DNA from: Kudoa neothunni
Lineage: Eukaryota > Cnidaria
Direction of reading: 5' to 3'
Assembly: GCA_964304625.1 (NCBI GenBank)
Contig: OZ199839.1
Location: 10,230,001 to 10,294,000, forward strand
Length of the DNA stretch: 64,000 nucleotides
Shown here: positions 26,430 to 39,667 of the stretch, in pieces
How the letters are laid out: every line of letters starts with the position of its first letter
How positions within the stretch are numbered: the first letter of the stretch is position 1
Translations under genes and position numbers: made by a program
The notes under the pieces: generated by a model
Seen by the model: the letters and a program-made list of their open reading frames with translations, nothing else
Told to the model about the DNA's origin: nothing
The model's database searches: none

Positions 26430-27383
26430 CTCTCTAAGGATTTTGGGGTGTAATGAATCCCAAAAAATATTTGAACTAGTTATAACTTTTTTTCTTACCA
26501 TTTTAACACGATTAAACTCGAGCTATTCTTGTATAATAATTTGAAATTCATTTTTGTGGTTTTTGAAAATTTTTTGTTTATAAGTACACTAAAAAATACC
26601 TTCTAACGATTTTCGGGTGTAATACACCCCAGATTTTTTTCGAATAGTAAAAGCTTTATTGCATGTGCTCTGTTTCAAAAAAGTTTAGGAGAATTGTATC
26701 GATAATATTTTTTATAATTTGATGTCTTAAGTTCACAAATTTAGTTTGTGAGTGCTCCATATTAACAATGACGAACAACTATGAGGCCTACAATAACGGA
26801 AAACAATCATTTGATAAGGAATTGAATGATTATTTTAAGATCTTATGAAAATTTGGATGAAACTTTAGAATCCCATATCATTGACGGATCATTGGATAGT
26901 AAGAACTGCATTGTGTGGAATGTAAATAAGCTTTCTGCATCGAGAATTTCGAATGAAATTATTATTAATGGTCGCCTAGAATCAACGGCTCGCTGTTATC
27001 AGAGGGATAAATTTATTTCTAATTTTTTATTATTTTCGTTGGTAAAATATTTGTCGTGAAATAATACAGTATTCCAATTTATTTGGAAAAACGTATTATA
27101 AGGAACATTCGTCAACAAATTTTGTAATTTTCAAAGTTTCTCTTATTGAGAAAATAGTATTTATTGTGTCACTTAATTTTATTTTTTTCTGCGCCAAACA
27201 GTCCAAGGCTATCAATATCTCATCTGTCGGATTTAGGGGGATTATTTGGTAAATTATTGACATTTTGTTATAAAAATATTAGATAGAAATTGTTGTAATT
27301 TTACCAGTTTATCCATAATTATTTTATAAATAGATATATCCAAAAATCGTCGGAAAGTGTACGTTTTTCCCATCATTAGAGGG
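26430..27383. mobile_element. piggyBac-type element or MITE (TTAA-flanked)
   Basis: TTAA at 26426-26429 precedes CTCTCTAAGGAT, and TTAA at 27384-27387 precedes, on the other strand, CCCTCTAATGAT. The 12-bp termini differ at two positions. Length is 954 bp. A 77-codon frame at 26826-27059 (+) has no recognised domain and may be passenger DNA. Confidence 0.5.
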
Positions 27384-27387
27384 TTAA

Positions 27388-28364
27388 CAAACAAATTCAT
27401 TTCGGTAAAATCTCTATTAATTACAAAACATATGTTATAAACATTTCGCTTTCACGAACTCGCCGTCTCGGTAAAACTTAAAGTCGTGCGAGTAAATTAC
27501 ACGTTAAATAGATATTCCAATTATTAGTATAAGTATAATAAAAAGCGGGATAACATATCTCATACTTATTTTGCTTTTCTCCTTAGATAAATTAAAAATT
27601 GGATGGCTTATTTTTCAAGGATTTTTTTAGATTATTGAATTAAATAATTTGTAATGGCGTCATTTAACTTATTAATGTTGGAATAACCTGATTATAATAA
27701 ATGCTTTTCCGAAAAAACTAAGTAGTAAAGCTTCTTTTTACGTTTTTTTGATTATTTAGCATGTGTAACAGCACAAATCACCATAAATTCATATTATAGG
27801 TCATTCCCTCAAATTATCCAAATTTCGTGGCACAATTTAATAATTAATTGTTTCTAATTGTACGTTTGACCTATACGTCAATTAAAATTGAAGCTAACAA
27901 ATACAACAACTTGATTCATATATTCTAATAAATATTAGCCTTACCTTAAAATATGTTAGAAGGGAATTAGAAATTAAACCTATCAAAAATGGTTAATTTT
28001 TGTAAAAGGTGTGTTGTTAATTCTCAATGTTCACTTGAAATCACACGAAGGACCCTAAAACCTTGTGGTGGGCCAGACTATGCCCCCTTTGCCGTTGTAG
28101 TTCATAAATTTTGATATATTTTCTTAAAAACTAAAATAACTAAGAAATAAAACTGGCTACTATTTAAGTTAGAAGCACATTACATAATAACATAGAATTA
28201 ACAATCTTTTAAGAATTATTATTTAAGGTAAACAATGAAAATCCATGACAGTGATATACTGGAAAATTACCTAAAGTGTAACTTTGGTTTATTTTCCATG
28301 AAAAGAACATCAAAAACCACGGAAACTAGTGTATATACTTATATATAATTGAAAATAATTTGAA
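27388..28364. other. AT-rich intergenic region, nothing seen
   Basis: This stretch separates the flippase and receptor 3' ends, which face each other. No ORF, RNA gene or repeat could be supported. Confidence 0.5.
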
Positions 28365-28370
28365 TTTATT
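28365..28370 (-). terminator. Poly(A) signal of the single-pass receptor gene
   Basis: AATAAA on the minus strand lies 25 nt after the stop at 28395-28397. It supports that the receptor really ends after its first membrane helix rather than continuing into helices 2-7. Confidence 0.5.
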
Positions 28371-28394
28371 ATTTTGATCAATTGAGTGGGAGAT

Positions 28395-31302
28395 TTAGTT
28401 CTTTGGTTCATCTTTTGACTTTCGGTAAGCAATCACTCTAAAAATCATTAAATAACTACCAAGAATATAATCTTTAAACTCACATTACTAAAACACCAAC
28501 TAAAAATATCATTAAACTAGCAGATCCTATAAATATTGACACATTGGTTACTAAAAGACTGCTGGTTGGGGCGGAATTTTGCATTTTTTCAACCTTTATA
28601 ATAATTATTTGAGCTAGCAATGAGATATTACGTATAGTGGTTTAGATGAATTGTATTCTTGAAGATATAATGTATTGAAAACGTTTACGAGACATTCACA
28701 GGTTAGATTCAACGTTGTTGGGTCGTAAAAACATTTTGATAATTTAAAGTGGCTGATTTGAGATGTTAGATACATTAAGATGAATGCGGGAAAATACTTT
28801 GTTTGTATAGTATTTTTTGAAGTGTTGTACTGGATGCAATAGACGTTAAATATTTCAAAGATGGGGGCTTTTTCCTCATTCTAATAAGTGTTTAAACATA
28901 AAAAATATGATTTGAATGACCACAATAGATTGAACAATAAATGTATCAGAATCATCATTGGAAGTTTTGGATTTATTACTGTGAATAAATTTACCAAACA
29001 TAGGAGGGGAATAGAGTGACTGGTTGCTATTTGTTCATTTTATCTATTAACAGAAAATTGTACATGAATATTGATTACTTTTTTTTGGTTGGGAGGAACT
29101 TATTGTACAAAACCAAATTCCTTAGTTCCACAAACATTGAATTTTCGTCAACTAAAAAGAATGAAAACGATTTAGGGGTGATTAATTGTTAACTTTTTGT
29201 GTCCGTAATAAAATTTCCATGTGTTAACTTTGAGAGTTCTTCCATGTCACAGTTTATTTGATAATCTATAGAGTTGATTGTTATACAGTAGAGGTTATGA
29301 AAATTTACCAACTGATCTAAAATGATGACTTATGCAAGAATTAATTCGATAGTAGCTATTTTGTGATATGTGTATAATATTATTGACCATATGGATGAAT
29401 TCTAACTCCGACGAATTGGTTGTCTGAACAATAAATGTAGGTTATTAATTAATTTGAAATGCGTATTATACACTATAAACAGCAATCCATTCGTTGCTAT
29501 TAATGGGGTCCAACAAACTGTCACATATCTCAAATAAGATCTATATTAAATAAAAATATTTAAAGCCTGAAACTTTCTAAATACATTCAGAAATTCAACG
29601 TCGAAATCCTTTGAATTCTGGATCAGGAAATGCGAGATATCATTCAAGTATACTAAGACAAACTTTATTTCCCCGGAATAGATCATACGGCGTTGCAAGG
29701 TAGAAATAAGCGACGATGATAATTGTTTGGTTGTTTGTAAGATGTATTTTGTTGACAGAACTGTCAAGTCACTTTTCTAAACAACATTGTATAACGTAAG
29801 TAGATAAATTAATTAAAAAATCGAAAGACTACATGTATGTGTTCGTTCATATTTGTTATCAATGACGAACTACAGTTGATGAAACTGGGACGCTCCCAAA
29901 CAGACTCCTCATTGCATTTTCTAGTGGTATTTCCTTAGAGAAATAATGTTGATTTTGCTATGGTCAATTATAAAAAACAATAATACCATCAGTATCGTTT
30001 GGGCAGCTAACTTCGATAGAGTCACCTTTAAGGGTTTTCCCCCATATCACATTAAAATCATTATTTTCAGGACAATAATCTTTATATTAATCGAAAAATA
30101 CACATAAAAATGTTACATTTAAATACCATTTAATGGATAGTTTGTGGTGATAACTGTGGATGGAGGTGATTGAGTTGTAGTAGTAATAGAAGTAGTGGGG
30201 CTTGGAGTTGTGAAAGATGTTTGGTTTATGATTTTAGTTAATTTCACGACATCTTCTTTAGATTGAGAAATCACTTTGTTCAAGTTTCTTTCATATACGT
30301 CCATTTGTTGTTTTTTGGTTGCCCACCATTCGTTAAACTCATTTAAAACCTTACGTAGTTTATCCAACTGTTGGCTCACCACACTGTTAGTAATTTCAAA
30401 CAGTTTAGGAACTAAATTTTGATTGATCGTGTTCATTATCTTGGTCGAAATGATTTCCAAAGTAGTATCATTAATATAGGCCTGCGGCGCAGCTGGAATT
30501 TCCGATTTGGCTTCTTTCTCAATGCTCATTTTTTTGTATCGCCTATCCAGCAACTCCATTTGTGAGTTCATATCAACAATTCGATGGTAAAGGTCAGCAA
30601 CTGAATAAGCTATTCGTTTGAGGTCTTCTTTTTGTTGATTACTTTCTTCTGAGTACATTTTTGCGTATAAAATTTTGAGGTTATCATTAGATTTTTCTGA
30701 AGTCACGCTTGATTTCAGAAATTTGCTGCTGCTATCTTTGGATTCCTTATTGCGACTTTGTGAATATTTTGGTGATGGAATTGCATTATTTTTGTCCTCC
30801 GATTCGGATTCAGATGTTTTGGAATCTTGATTATCGTTAGAATTGAGAATTTCACTCTCTTCGTCTTGTTGTTTTTTATGGTGCGGTGAATAAAACTTGG
30901 AAGGGAGAATTTGATTAGTGTCTTCTGATTCGCTTTCCTCGTTTGCAGGATCAACTTTTGAATGGAGGATTCTTTTGATATCGTTAGGTGGACTTTCACG
31001 AGTGGTTGCGGATTGCGACAATTTGCTTGTGGTTTCAGTGTTATCATTATCCTCATAGGCCTCACTATTTTCCGGGGATTCTTGAGGGTCACTCGAGTCG
31101 CTTTCGGGATCGCCAAACATATCATAGTCATCTAATTAAAATTACACGATTAAACGAGATTTCAGACATCTCCATTCAACGATTTTGTTACCCATTCCTC
31201 CCGCATCAATGTCGCTCTCTCTTATGTTACTTTTTTTCGCTCCATCTTCAGCCATTACATTTTCGACTTTGCTTGCTGATTTAAATGATTCTTTCGGCGA
31301 AA
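28395..31302 (-). CDS. Adhesion-GPCR-like receptor (acidic repeats, Thr-rich stalk, HRM, GAIN/GPS-like) with a single membrane helix; 5' end not found
   Basis: Thirteen exons join in phase: 31192-31302, 30127-31131, 29987-30079, 29833-29933, 29585-29776, 29472-29540, 29309-29423, 29194-29265, 29079-29151, 28921-29026, 28632-28880, 28484-28593, 28395-28437. The product is at least 779 residues. In order it has an acidic Ser/Glu/Asp-rich region with two related SESED..N.I/A.PS..YS units, a likely coiled coil, a stalk rich in TT and TTP, and a hormone-receptor motif with Cys spacing DYCPENN...W..T..G..IEVSCPND.DG...RKCN..S.WERPSFINC. A GAIN-like helical/beta region follows, then a GPS-like CFYDP...LTCECLVNVF, a hydrophobic helix (SLLVTNVSIFIGSASLMIFL...) and the tail AYRKSKDEPKN. 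The HRM-GAIN-GPS-TM order is that of latrophilin-type receptors, but six helices are missing. The intron after exon 30127-31131 joins what looked like two genes. The gene begins with a phase-1 acceptor, so a signal-peptide exon must lie above 31303. Confidence 0.8.
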
Positions 31303-33486
31303 CTAAAAAATTGGTATTTAGATTATTTTAAATCGTAAAAAGTTTGCTAATTGACTACATCAATTATTCTAAAGTATAAATCCGAAAAAGCTAGCTTAAA
31401 GGGAGTTATTTTACATGAAATGTTTAATAATATCAAAAAATTAAATTAAATTTCACACTTATGCTAAAATTTAGGTACCTCATAAAGAAATCTTTGTATT
31501 ATAAAAGAGTAAGATTTAATTAGCTATGAAAAGTCAGCGTTATTTTATAATAAGAAAAATAGATAGAAATCTCAATAATAAAAACGGATATATCGAATAT
31601 TATTAGGTTAAAAAAGGAATATATTATAATTGAAGACATATAAAATTCTAATTACCACAAATAATTAAATTTTTTAAAATTATAAATGAATTGAACAGAA
31701 TTAACAAATAATACACGTAAGAATATACATTCACTAGCTGACCTCAAAGAAAAATCCCAATATTTTAATAAATACACATTCTTTCCTTAAAAAATAATAA
31801 CTCTTACCACAACACGTACGACTCTTTAAAAATGAGAATATTTAAAATAAACAAATTTTTTTTATTACTCCATAAAAACGTAATGTCATGCGAATCGTTT
31901 TTATTAACATCAACTCTAACATAATAAATTGCTGTTGCAGATTACATGCGTTTAACTATGGGAAAATAATTCCCAATTGGTGGTACAAAAATTAAACAGT
32001 AATTTTTATAATTAAACATGCGCTTTTGATTTAAATTAATTTAAGTAAAGCTGATTGTTGAGTTCTTTAATTACTTTCTTTTCGAGTATATGTAGGTGAA
32101 TAATTAGCAAAGAATACAAAAAATTTCAAATAATTCTATAAAAATATTATATTTTGAAATGTAATTAAATTGGATAAATTCTAAAATGAGCACATTAACC
32201 TTAACTAGCCCATATATTAATAAATATATATTAATGGAGGTGACCATTGACACGATCATAATATCCAGGTAGGTATAATTTTGAACGTATTTAAAAAATA
32301 AATTTTGCCGACCAACAACTACTATAAATAGGAGTTAACGGGATTAAAAACTTCCGTGGCAATAGTCAATGTTTATATTAATTAATTTTGTAAGAGTAGA
32401 TTCCATCAACTAATTTTATACAATACAAAATCAGCTAATATTTATTAATTATATAATAATAATAATAATAATTGATAATAGACAAATTATATTTTTAACG
32501 ATATAATTTAAAAACAAATTGACATTATTAAAAAATAAATATCCACAAATTGTCTCGGGTTTATATTACATATTTAAGTTTTTGCTTATTTATATTTTGA
32601 CTTTTACAGTAAACAATGAAATTTTTTAATTGCAAAAATTTCTATGAAAATAGTTCAACCACCTGTTAAAAAAATTAAAAATCCTTTGAACTCCCATATT
32701 CTTTGAAGTGAGTTTCACAATGAATTCTAGACAACAAAATAACCATGAAATAGGATAAATTAAAAATAAATCATGTATTTATTAAAATAGTTTATTTTAA
32801 TCTTTACTTCAAATTATTAGCAAGAAATATCGTCTCATTAATCTTGTTTCACTCTAATTTTTTCCAATATAATTAAATGGTACTCATTCGCCCACATCAC
32901 GCATCACGCAATAAAATAATGCGAATAATTTCAAACTGGTGTTTTTATTCGCGATAAACACGTGAAAAACGCATCCGAACAAATTAAAAATTTCCTGTTT
33001 TGAATGTTTTGAACCAACGTGGATTCTCGTTCCCTAACATCGAGAAACCTTGTTCTGTGGGTGTTCCCGCAAGCACAGATGTCATTTTTATTCCTTACAC
33101 CTCCTCCTTTTTACAATCTGTACACACAGCTAATTTTTTCGGATCAACAATGTTTAATTATTTTTAACAACTCACCTCCTCCTAAAACATTAAATTGTTT
33201 AAATAAAGTAAATCTCGACCAACTCTAATATTATAATTCTCCAAAAATAGTCACCCTCTATTCGTTCCGCAAGATACAGATACAGACACAGCATAAACAT
33301 TAGCTATTTAATTTAATACAAGAATAATCTCATTTTAAATAAAAATGATCACACTTGCTTATTAATCAAATATTTAATATTTAAGCACGAATTTGTGTAA
33401 TATAAATACCCACAAAATTATCAGTCAAAAGAAAAAAAATAGCAAAACAATCACACGAAAAACACGGCGTTAATTATAATACTCTC
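31303..33486. other. AT-rich region upstream of the receptor gene; missing 5' exon(s) expected here
   Basis: The receptor's first recognised exon opens with an acceptor, so at least one upstream exon is needed. No signal-peptide exon ending in phase 1 could be singled out. A GC-richer patch at 33010-33100 reads on the minus strand with CACGNTHRTRFLDV but lacks supporting splice sites. The frame on the other strand (33019-33228) is probably non-coding. Confidence 0.4.
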
Positions 33487-33489
33487 AGA

Positions 33490-33513
33490 TGTGTGTGTGT
33501 GTGTGTGTGTGTG
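33490..33513. repeat. (TG)n dinucleotide microsatellite
   Basis: About twelve perfect TG/GT units. Confidence 0.9.
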
Positions 33514-33735
33514 AAGAAACCTCAACAACATCAAGTAGACAAAAACAAACACTTGATTAAACATTTTAAGCATGCGTTTGAAAAAATAACGGGGAATAAT
33601 CCTAATCCGCCAACTGACGGCGAAAATAAAGCCCACACTAGAGATGCTAATCCTATTATCAAACATTCGATAACACAACAACAAATTGGTCGGATGTTGC
33701 CTCTGTCGATATTACACTCTCAAAGATTAGGGTGA
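33514..33735 (+). CDS. Hypothetical ORF after the TG repeat
   Basis: The frame continues out of the TG repeat as KKPQQHQVDKNKHLIKHF and stops at 33733-33735 after SILHSQRLG. Its composition (Pro, Asn, Gln, His, Lys) is more protein-like than the surrounding DNA. There is no domain and no obvious start other than the ATG that opens the TG repeat. It could be the last exon of an unseen gene or chance. Confidence 0.2.
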   Translation, partial: KKPQQHQVDKNKHLIKHFKHAFEKITGNNPNPPTDGENKAHTRDANPIIKHSITQQQIGRMLPLSILHSQRLG

Positions 33736-34688
33736 GAGATTAACATATGTAATATAAAGTGAGGGATTATTTAATCAAATGAATTAAAGCGCCACAACAA
33801 TGAGTTGTTACTTTGAATACATTGAACCGGAACACATATCAAAAAAAGGATTATCTTCAGTATAAAGCCCCATCGTAATTGCGGATTAGTAGACCTACTG
33901 GCATCCATATTTTTTCAGTTCGAAAAGCATTTGGTGTAATTGAGGGAATGGATATTGATTTGGGAAAAGTCTAGGTTTCCAAGCACATAATAGGTGCGGC
34001 TATAGAGGTTGTTATGTGTGATTTACCATCGCATGCGCATATCTGATAAATCCATTGTCACCGCATTCCATCACCTAATATACCATAGTTGAAATTGTGT
34101 GTTGTTGTGCTCACAACTAATTCAGCCTGTGTATTTTAATGGTGTTGAATCGGGGTTGTATTGAGAGTGGACTGGACGACTAATTTCCGCAATTCATCAC
34201 CGAATCAATACTTCACTTTCTATTGAGATTATTTATGGCATTTTGGTGTAATGTAAATATTGGCCCAGCCTACGGGTTTGCTTATGTTGTACAATAATAA
34301 CAACAATAATAATAATAATTGCTAAATGCTCAAAAGTTTTATGCGCAATACAAATGTCAAAAACCGATTACATTAATTCTCAGACAATACTTACTAATAA
34401 CTGAAATATGTTACAATTTGAAAATGTTCGATAGTGCAAACCTCAATTACCGCTATCACCCCAACCCTTATCAAATACTCTGGTAAGCTGTGTCCGCCTT
34501 ATTTACAAAATCCAACTAATCCGGCTGTTAACGACTTCAACTTGCATCAAATTGAATAACAATTCCACAACTATTTCCACCCCAAAATCAACCTACACAT
34601 CAACCAAACAATTTAAACGTGCAATAATAATCAAAATTACCAATATGGCGTTTATCACGCCAACCATTGACTATTTTGAAATTTCCCA
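33736..34688. other. Intergenic region upstream of the small membrane protein gene
   Basis: No supported ORF. It probably contains the promoter for the genes at 34689 and 35189. A short AAT/ACA repeat occurs at about 34295-34320. Confidence 0.4.
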
Positions 34689-35204
34689 ATGAATAATCCG
34701 TATTATCGCTTATCTTCGGAGAGTTACCGTACACTCGTAGGTGACAAGGAATCTATAGCTTTAGCCGTACTGGTTGTTATACAAGTAATTCTATTTTTTA
34801 AAAATGTTCATTTCAAATCACCTGTTCGTATAATTTGTTTGATGGTTGCTGGGAGGTGTGACAAGTTTGATATGTATTAGTTTGGAGGAGATTTTGGTTG
34901 ATTGGTAATATAAATCTTGATTCCCATTTTTCGATTTGATGAATTATGTTTTTAATCGGGTTGTTCTAAGATTGGTTGGTTGGGTGATTGTTATTTTTGT
35001 CGAAAAATAAACGGCTTGGTTTATATCCTCACCGACAGCAACCATTCTCACTAATCACACAAATAACTTGGTGGTCGTTGCGACTACTAAACTCATTCAA
35101 TACCAACAATGTGTTTTAGGTTCATACGAATAGTGCTAGCTAGCATTGCTATTGTGATTTGTTGTGAATCGGGTTTATTCCTGTTGTCATGGAAAAAAAA
35201 GTAG
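34689..35204 (+). CDS. Small two-helix membrane protein (TMEM258/Ost5-like topology)
   Basis: Two exons, 34689-34855 and 35120-35204, join across a 264-nt GT/AG intron in phase 2 to give 83 residues. The product starts MNNPYYRLSSESYRTLVGDK. It has two hydrophobic segments, about residues 20-37 (ESIALAVLVVIQVILFF) and 55-79 (FIRIVLASIAIVICCESGLF), and ends SWKKK. The C-terminal lysines could act as an ER-retrieval signal. Length and hairpin topology resemble TMEM258, a subunit of oligosaccharyltransferase (79 residues in man), but identity is weak and I do not assign it. The last 16 nt of the frame, stop included, overlap the ATG of SIN3 at 35189 in another frame. The gene may instead be a non-coding leader of SIN3. 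Confidence 0.45.
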
Positions 35205-38200
35205 AAACGCATCCCACAACTGCTACTTCATCAACTGATTCCTTTCAGCAGGCTTTAATGGCGGAGGAAAAGGATAGTGGTGAGGTTTTGCAGTCATCAT
35301 CTGCGACCGTTGCCAACAATCAACTGGTTTGTTCATCCGGCATCCCTATCGACAGTAACAGTTGTGGATTAGTTAGTGCTCAGTTTTCTTACGCACATTC
35401 AATCTAGATAATCATGTTAATAATAATAAAACTGCTTCTCACCAACTATTGTCTGATGATGAATCAACTGAACGTCGGGAAAAAGATAATGATGAATTAT
35501 GCAATAGTGCTGTTCCATTGTTTGATGTGGGTATCCCTCAACAGTCCAATGAGTCTAGAAAACATGACACGCCAACACAATCTGCAACGTCGATCGCGGA
35601 TGATGATTCCAAATCTCTGCCGAACAATACTCCTCTTATAGCTTCGTCAAGTGGCGCTACAACGACGCATTCGGATGATTCCAACACTACTACCGCTGTA
35701 GCAGCTACCGCTGCGAATAACACTTCCACACCACTCAATTCTGTCGACTGTAAACGTCATCAAGTATTTCGTTGATTTCTTTTCGATAAGAGCATGCAAA
35801 TATCATTTATATAATAGGTTGAAAAGGCGCTCGGATTTCTCGAACAAGTCCGTAAGAAATACACAAAACAACCTGGAGTTTATAGTGGATTTCTGAATTT
35901 GATGAGATCTTTCAAAACTCATAGGTAATTATATTAAGTTGGATCATATTAGGATTTATGATACGGAGACAAGTCTTCAGTAGAACAACGGAGCGTTAAT
36001 ATTAATCTAGTTTAAATATCACATCGGATTGCCTAAGTGTGACCCATTGTTTTTCCGCCCGATCATTTCGATTAGCTTTAAGAGAGCGATTCTATAGGTG
36101 GTGTTATTGTGCACTGTATAATATGCATTTTCCTGTTCCTATCTACGTTCGACTATGCGTGAGAATGTACTAAAGTTTCTTTTAATGCACACATGTGGAA
36201 TTATTCGATCTATTTAATATTCTTGGCGTAATTTTATTAAGTTAAACGTCGTTGTAATCTTAATTTCTTATAGTATAATATCTTTATGTGTATTTGATTA
36301 TACACGTAAACTTTATCGTATCTACGACTTTACGAACTCAATGTGACGTTGACAATTAGATAAAATCAATTTTGGGTGGATTTGAATGTTTTTGTTCATT
36401 TCTGATATTTTTGATCAATCGTAATAAAAATTGTGAACTCTTTAATTTCACTTGAATTGAATGTGTTAGACGCCTGCTGCTTCGAACACGAGTCAGTTTT
36501 AATTGAGTGCGAAATACAGCAAACATTTCATAGCGAGATATTTTCTCATTTAAATGATGTTGATTTAATTTTCAAGTACAAGGATATGGGAAATTTAAAG
36601 TTAAACATAAGTTTTATTAAGGAAATGCAGTAGAATGGAATATTGAATATTATTATGGTCTGTGTGTGTATTGAAAATGTAGGAAACGTCGTCGCGAAAC
36701 CTTTTAAAATATTATTTATATCCAGATCTAAAAAAATTGAAGTAATTTAACTTTTTTAGATAGTTCAATAGTAAAAGCGAATATCATTTTTATTAGAGAT
36801 AAATATCAATTCATTAATGTATATGAGTATATGATCGAGTGGGTTGATAAAAGAATCCAAGAAAGTTAGCGTATTAGCATTAGCTCAACTGTAAACTAGC
36901 ATGGTTCCTTAGATGTGAAATTAAATCAGACATGGAATGAATATAATTTCGTGCGTAGTTTTCGTATTTTGGTATAAATTCAATTAATGAGTGCTTCACC
37001 CATCCTGTATACTCATAGATACTTTACTCTCTAGATTCTGTAGATAATTAGTGCCAGGCTATATTATATCAGAATCGGTGGAATAATTATTATTACATAA
37101 TTTTTATTAAATTACTATTGCATAATATTTAAAAATTTGTTAACATGTTATTTTTATATTATTTATGCATCATTTTTATTAGGTAGAGCTATACTTTATA
37201 TTTAACTTTATCAATCAATCGAAAAGAATTCATAAATCTAGGTAAACATGTCTTTATGATATTACTACAAATGGTCGAAATATAAAACCCGGTTACATTT
37301 AAAATGTTAAAATTAAACTCTATCCTTAGAAATCAAGTAAGGATGTGTGTTTAACGGAATTCGAGTGTTTTTGAAATATTTAACAAGAGGTAATATATTA
37401 CATGTAAACTAAATAAATAATTTGTTAATATATATATATATAGATTACAGATATATTTATAAATGTTTAATTTAAAAAAAAAAACATAACATCTTTTTAG
37501 AAAACTTATTAAAAAATACTTTTTTTAATTCCATAAAATGGTCATTCATCAAATGTGAGATCATTACAGTGGATAGGATTATTATGTGTAAATAATTCTA
37601 AAAATATGACATTTTAGGAATATATTTCTGGTTAATTCTATGAAACAATTAATTACAACATTGTTTGTGTAGAATGATAACAAAATTGGCACACATGGTA
37701 ATAGTTTACTATTGGTTTCGTATTGTGGTGTGTTTAAATAAATCATATATATAATTAATCAGTTAAAATCATCTTCATTATCGAGGATAAACAACTGCTA
37801 TTTATTATTCTTATTTATTGATTTTTTGACATTTTCTCCAATCACTCAATGAATTAGTAGCTTATACTGAATTTTAGGTTGTCCGAAGAAAGTGTTTCAT
37901 TGAAAGAGATTGTAGATAAGGTGAAGAACGTATTTGTGGACAATGAGGATCTTTTTGAACGGTTTTCTGAATTTGTTATCGGGGATAAACGTAATGAGAA
38001 TATGGGAGGACTTGTTGATGCGGCGAACAATGTGCAAAATAACCCAGAGTTGAGTTCGATGGAAAAATTGAATCCGAATAGCGGAGACTACATCATGGAT
38101 GGTGATGGTGGAGCGTCGACCATCGCTGGCACCAGCCGTACCACATCACCTAGCATAAGATTTGATAATAGTTCGAGGATTGAGATTGCGTGTTCTAATG

Positions 38201-39630
38201 AATCTATCAAAAAAGAAGGGACATTACTGAGACCCTCCGCCACATCGGCCAACGATCTAACAGCTCATTCCGCTAATTCATCCATGCCGATCAACAGTAG
38301 AATAACAACGCAGAATTCGCACAATAACAATCATCCGCCAAGAGTCATGTCCTCTATACAACATCGACCTCCTCCAATCTACCCTCCACACTCTTCGTTT
38401 GTTGTAGACGGAGGAGGAATACCAACGGCTATCAACAATGGTGGGGTTCTCAGACCAATTTATTCTCCGAATGCCCCTCCCATAATTCCCTCGCCGTTAC
38501 CTCCAGGATACCGATCATTCAACAGTTATTCAGGTGGCCCACCTAATAATCAACCACCTCCTCCCACTGCAAATCAATATGGTTCAAGACGTCACGGCTC
38601 ACAACATCATGGTATGGCTCACCACACTGTTGGCGTTGGAAATGCTGTCGGTTTGCCCATAGTTGGTGTTCCGAGAGAAGCTTATTGTAACTATCGCAAT
38701 ACAACGCCAGCTGTTGTACCGCCTGCTAATGTGGGCCAATCAAGACGAGGTCCGAGAGCTCCTTCAAATTTTTCTGCGATTCAATCGGCTCTCTATCATA
38801 ACATCTCTACAAATTCAGGTGGACCGTCACCTCCCCCACCTTCCGGTAGCGACATAGCGACTAAGGCAGCGCCAGCCAAAAGACCCTATAACTATGTGCC
38901 GCAACCACCCCCTAATACCAATTATAATACCGACTCCAAACCGAATAACTCAAACAATGAATTGTCAAATGCTGTTTCATCATCTCCAAATCATCAGAAT
39001 GCTACCCATGGCCCTCAACAACCTGTATATTACACAAAGGGTGGCCCAAACAGCATTGACGTTTCGCCCACCAATATATCGAACAATCAACATCAGTTTC
39101 CACAAGATAATCCAGACCGTTTTCAAGCACACTCCTTTGGTGCCGGTTCAGATATATTTGATTCGTTTGATAGAGGCGCTTTCGATTTTGCCAGTACCGT
39201 AAAAATGTACTTCACCGATGTGTTGAAAAAGCCTCGTGCGTATCAAGAATTTGTTCATTACCTTCGTGAATATCAAAATCAACATGAGTTGATCGAAATG
39301 GCTTCACTGATGTCGCCCGATGACAAAAAAATCAAAGAAAACGATCTACTCAAAAAACTTATGGACAGTGTGTCTGAACTTTTCAATCAAAATGTCGAGC
39401 TTATCAACTCCTTCCTCCATTATCTACCCTCGTTGAATAGCAATCTGTCCCCTGCAAATTTGGCTCCTTATCATGCCACTTTGGCCAACAAACAATCTTC
39501 AAGTTTTGCTTCACAACAACCTACCACTACCAATGATGTCAAAGTTAATAACACTCGGTCACGACATCAAAGTGCTCAACCAATAGGATCCAATCCCAAC
39601 GCTTCCGACTCCAAACGTCATACTTCCATT

Positions 39631-39667
<37 letters not shown>

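Noticed and set aside
29546-29767. Separate 73-codon minus-strand gene
   Set aside because: It is the GAIN-region exon 29585-29776 of the receptor read through into the next intron.
30119-31120. A stand-alone 333-codon acidic protein ending TTNYPLNGI
   Set aside because: A GT donor at 30126, seven nt before the apparent stop, joins in phase to the HRM exon at 30079, so this is one exon of the larger receptor.
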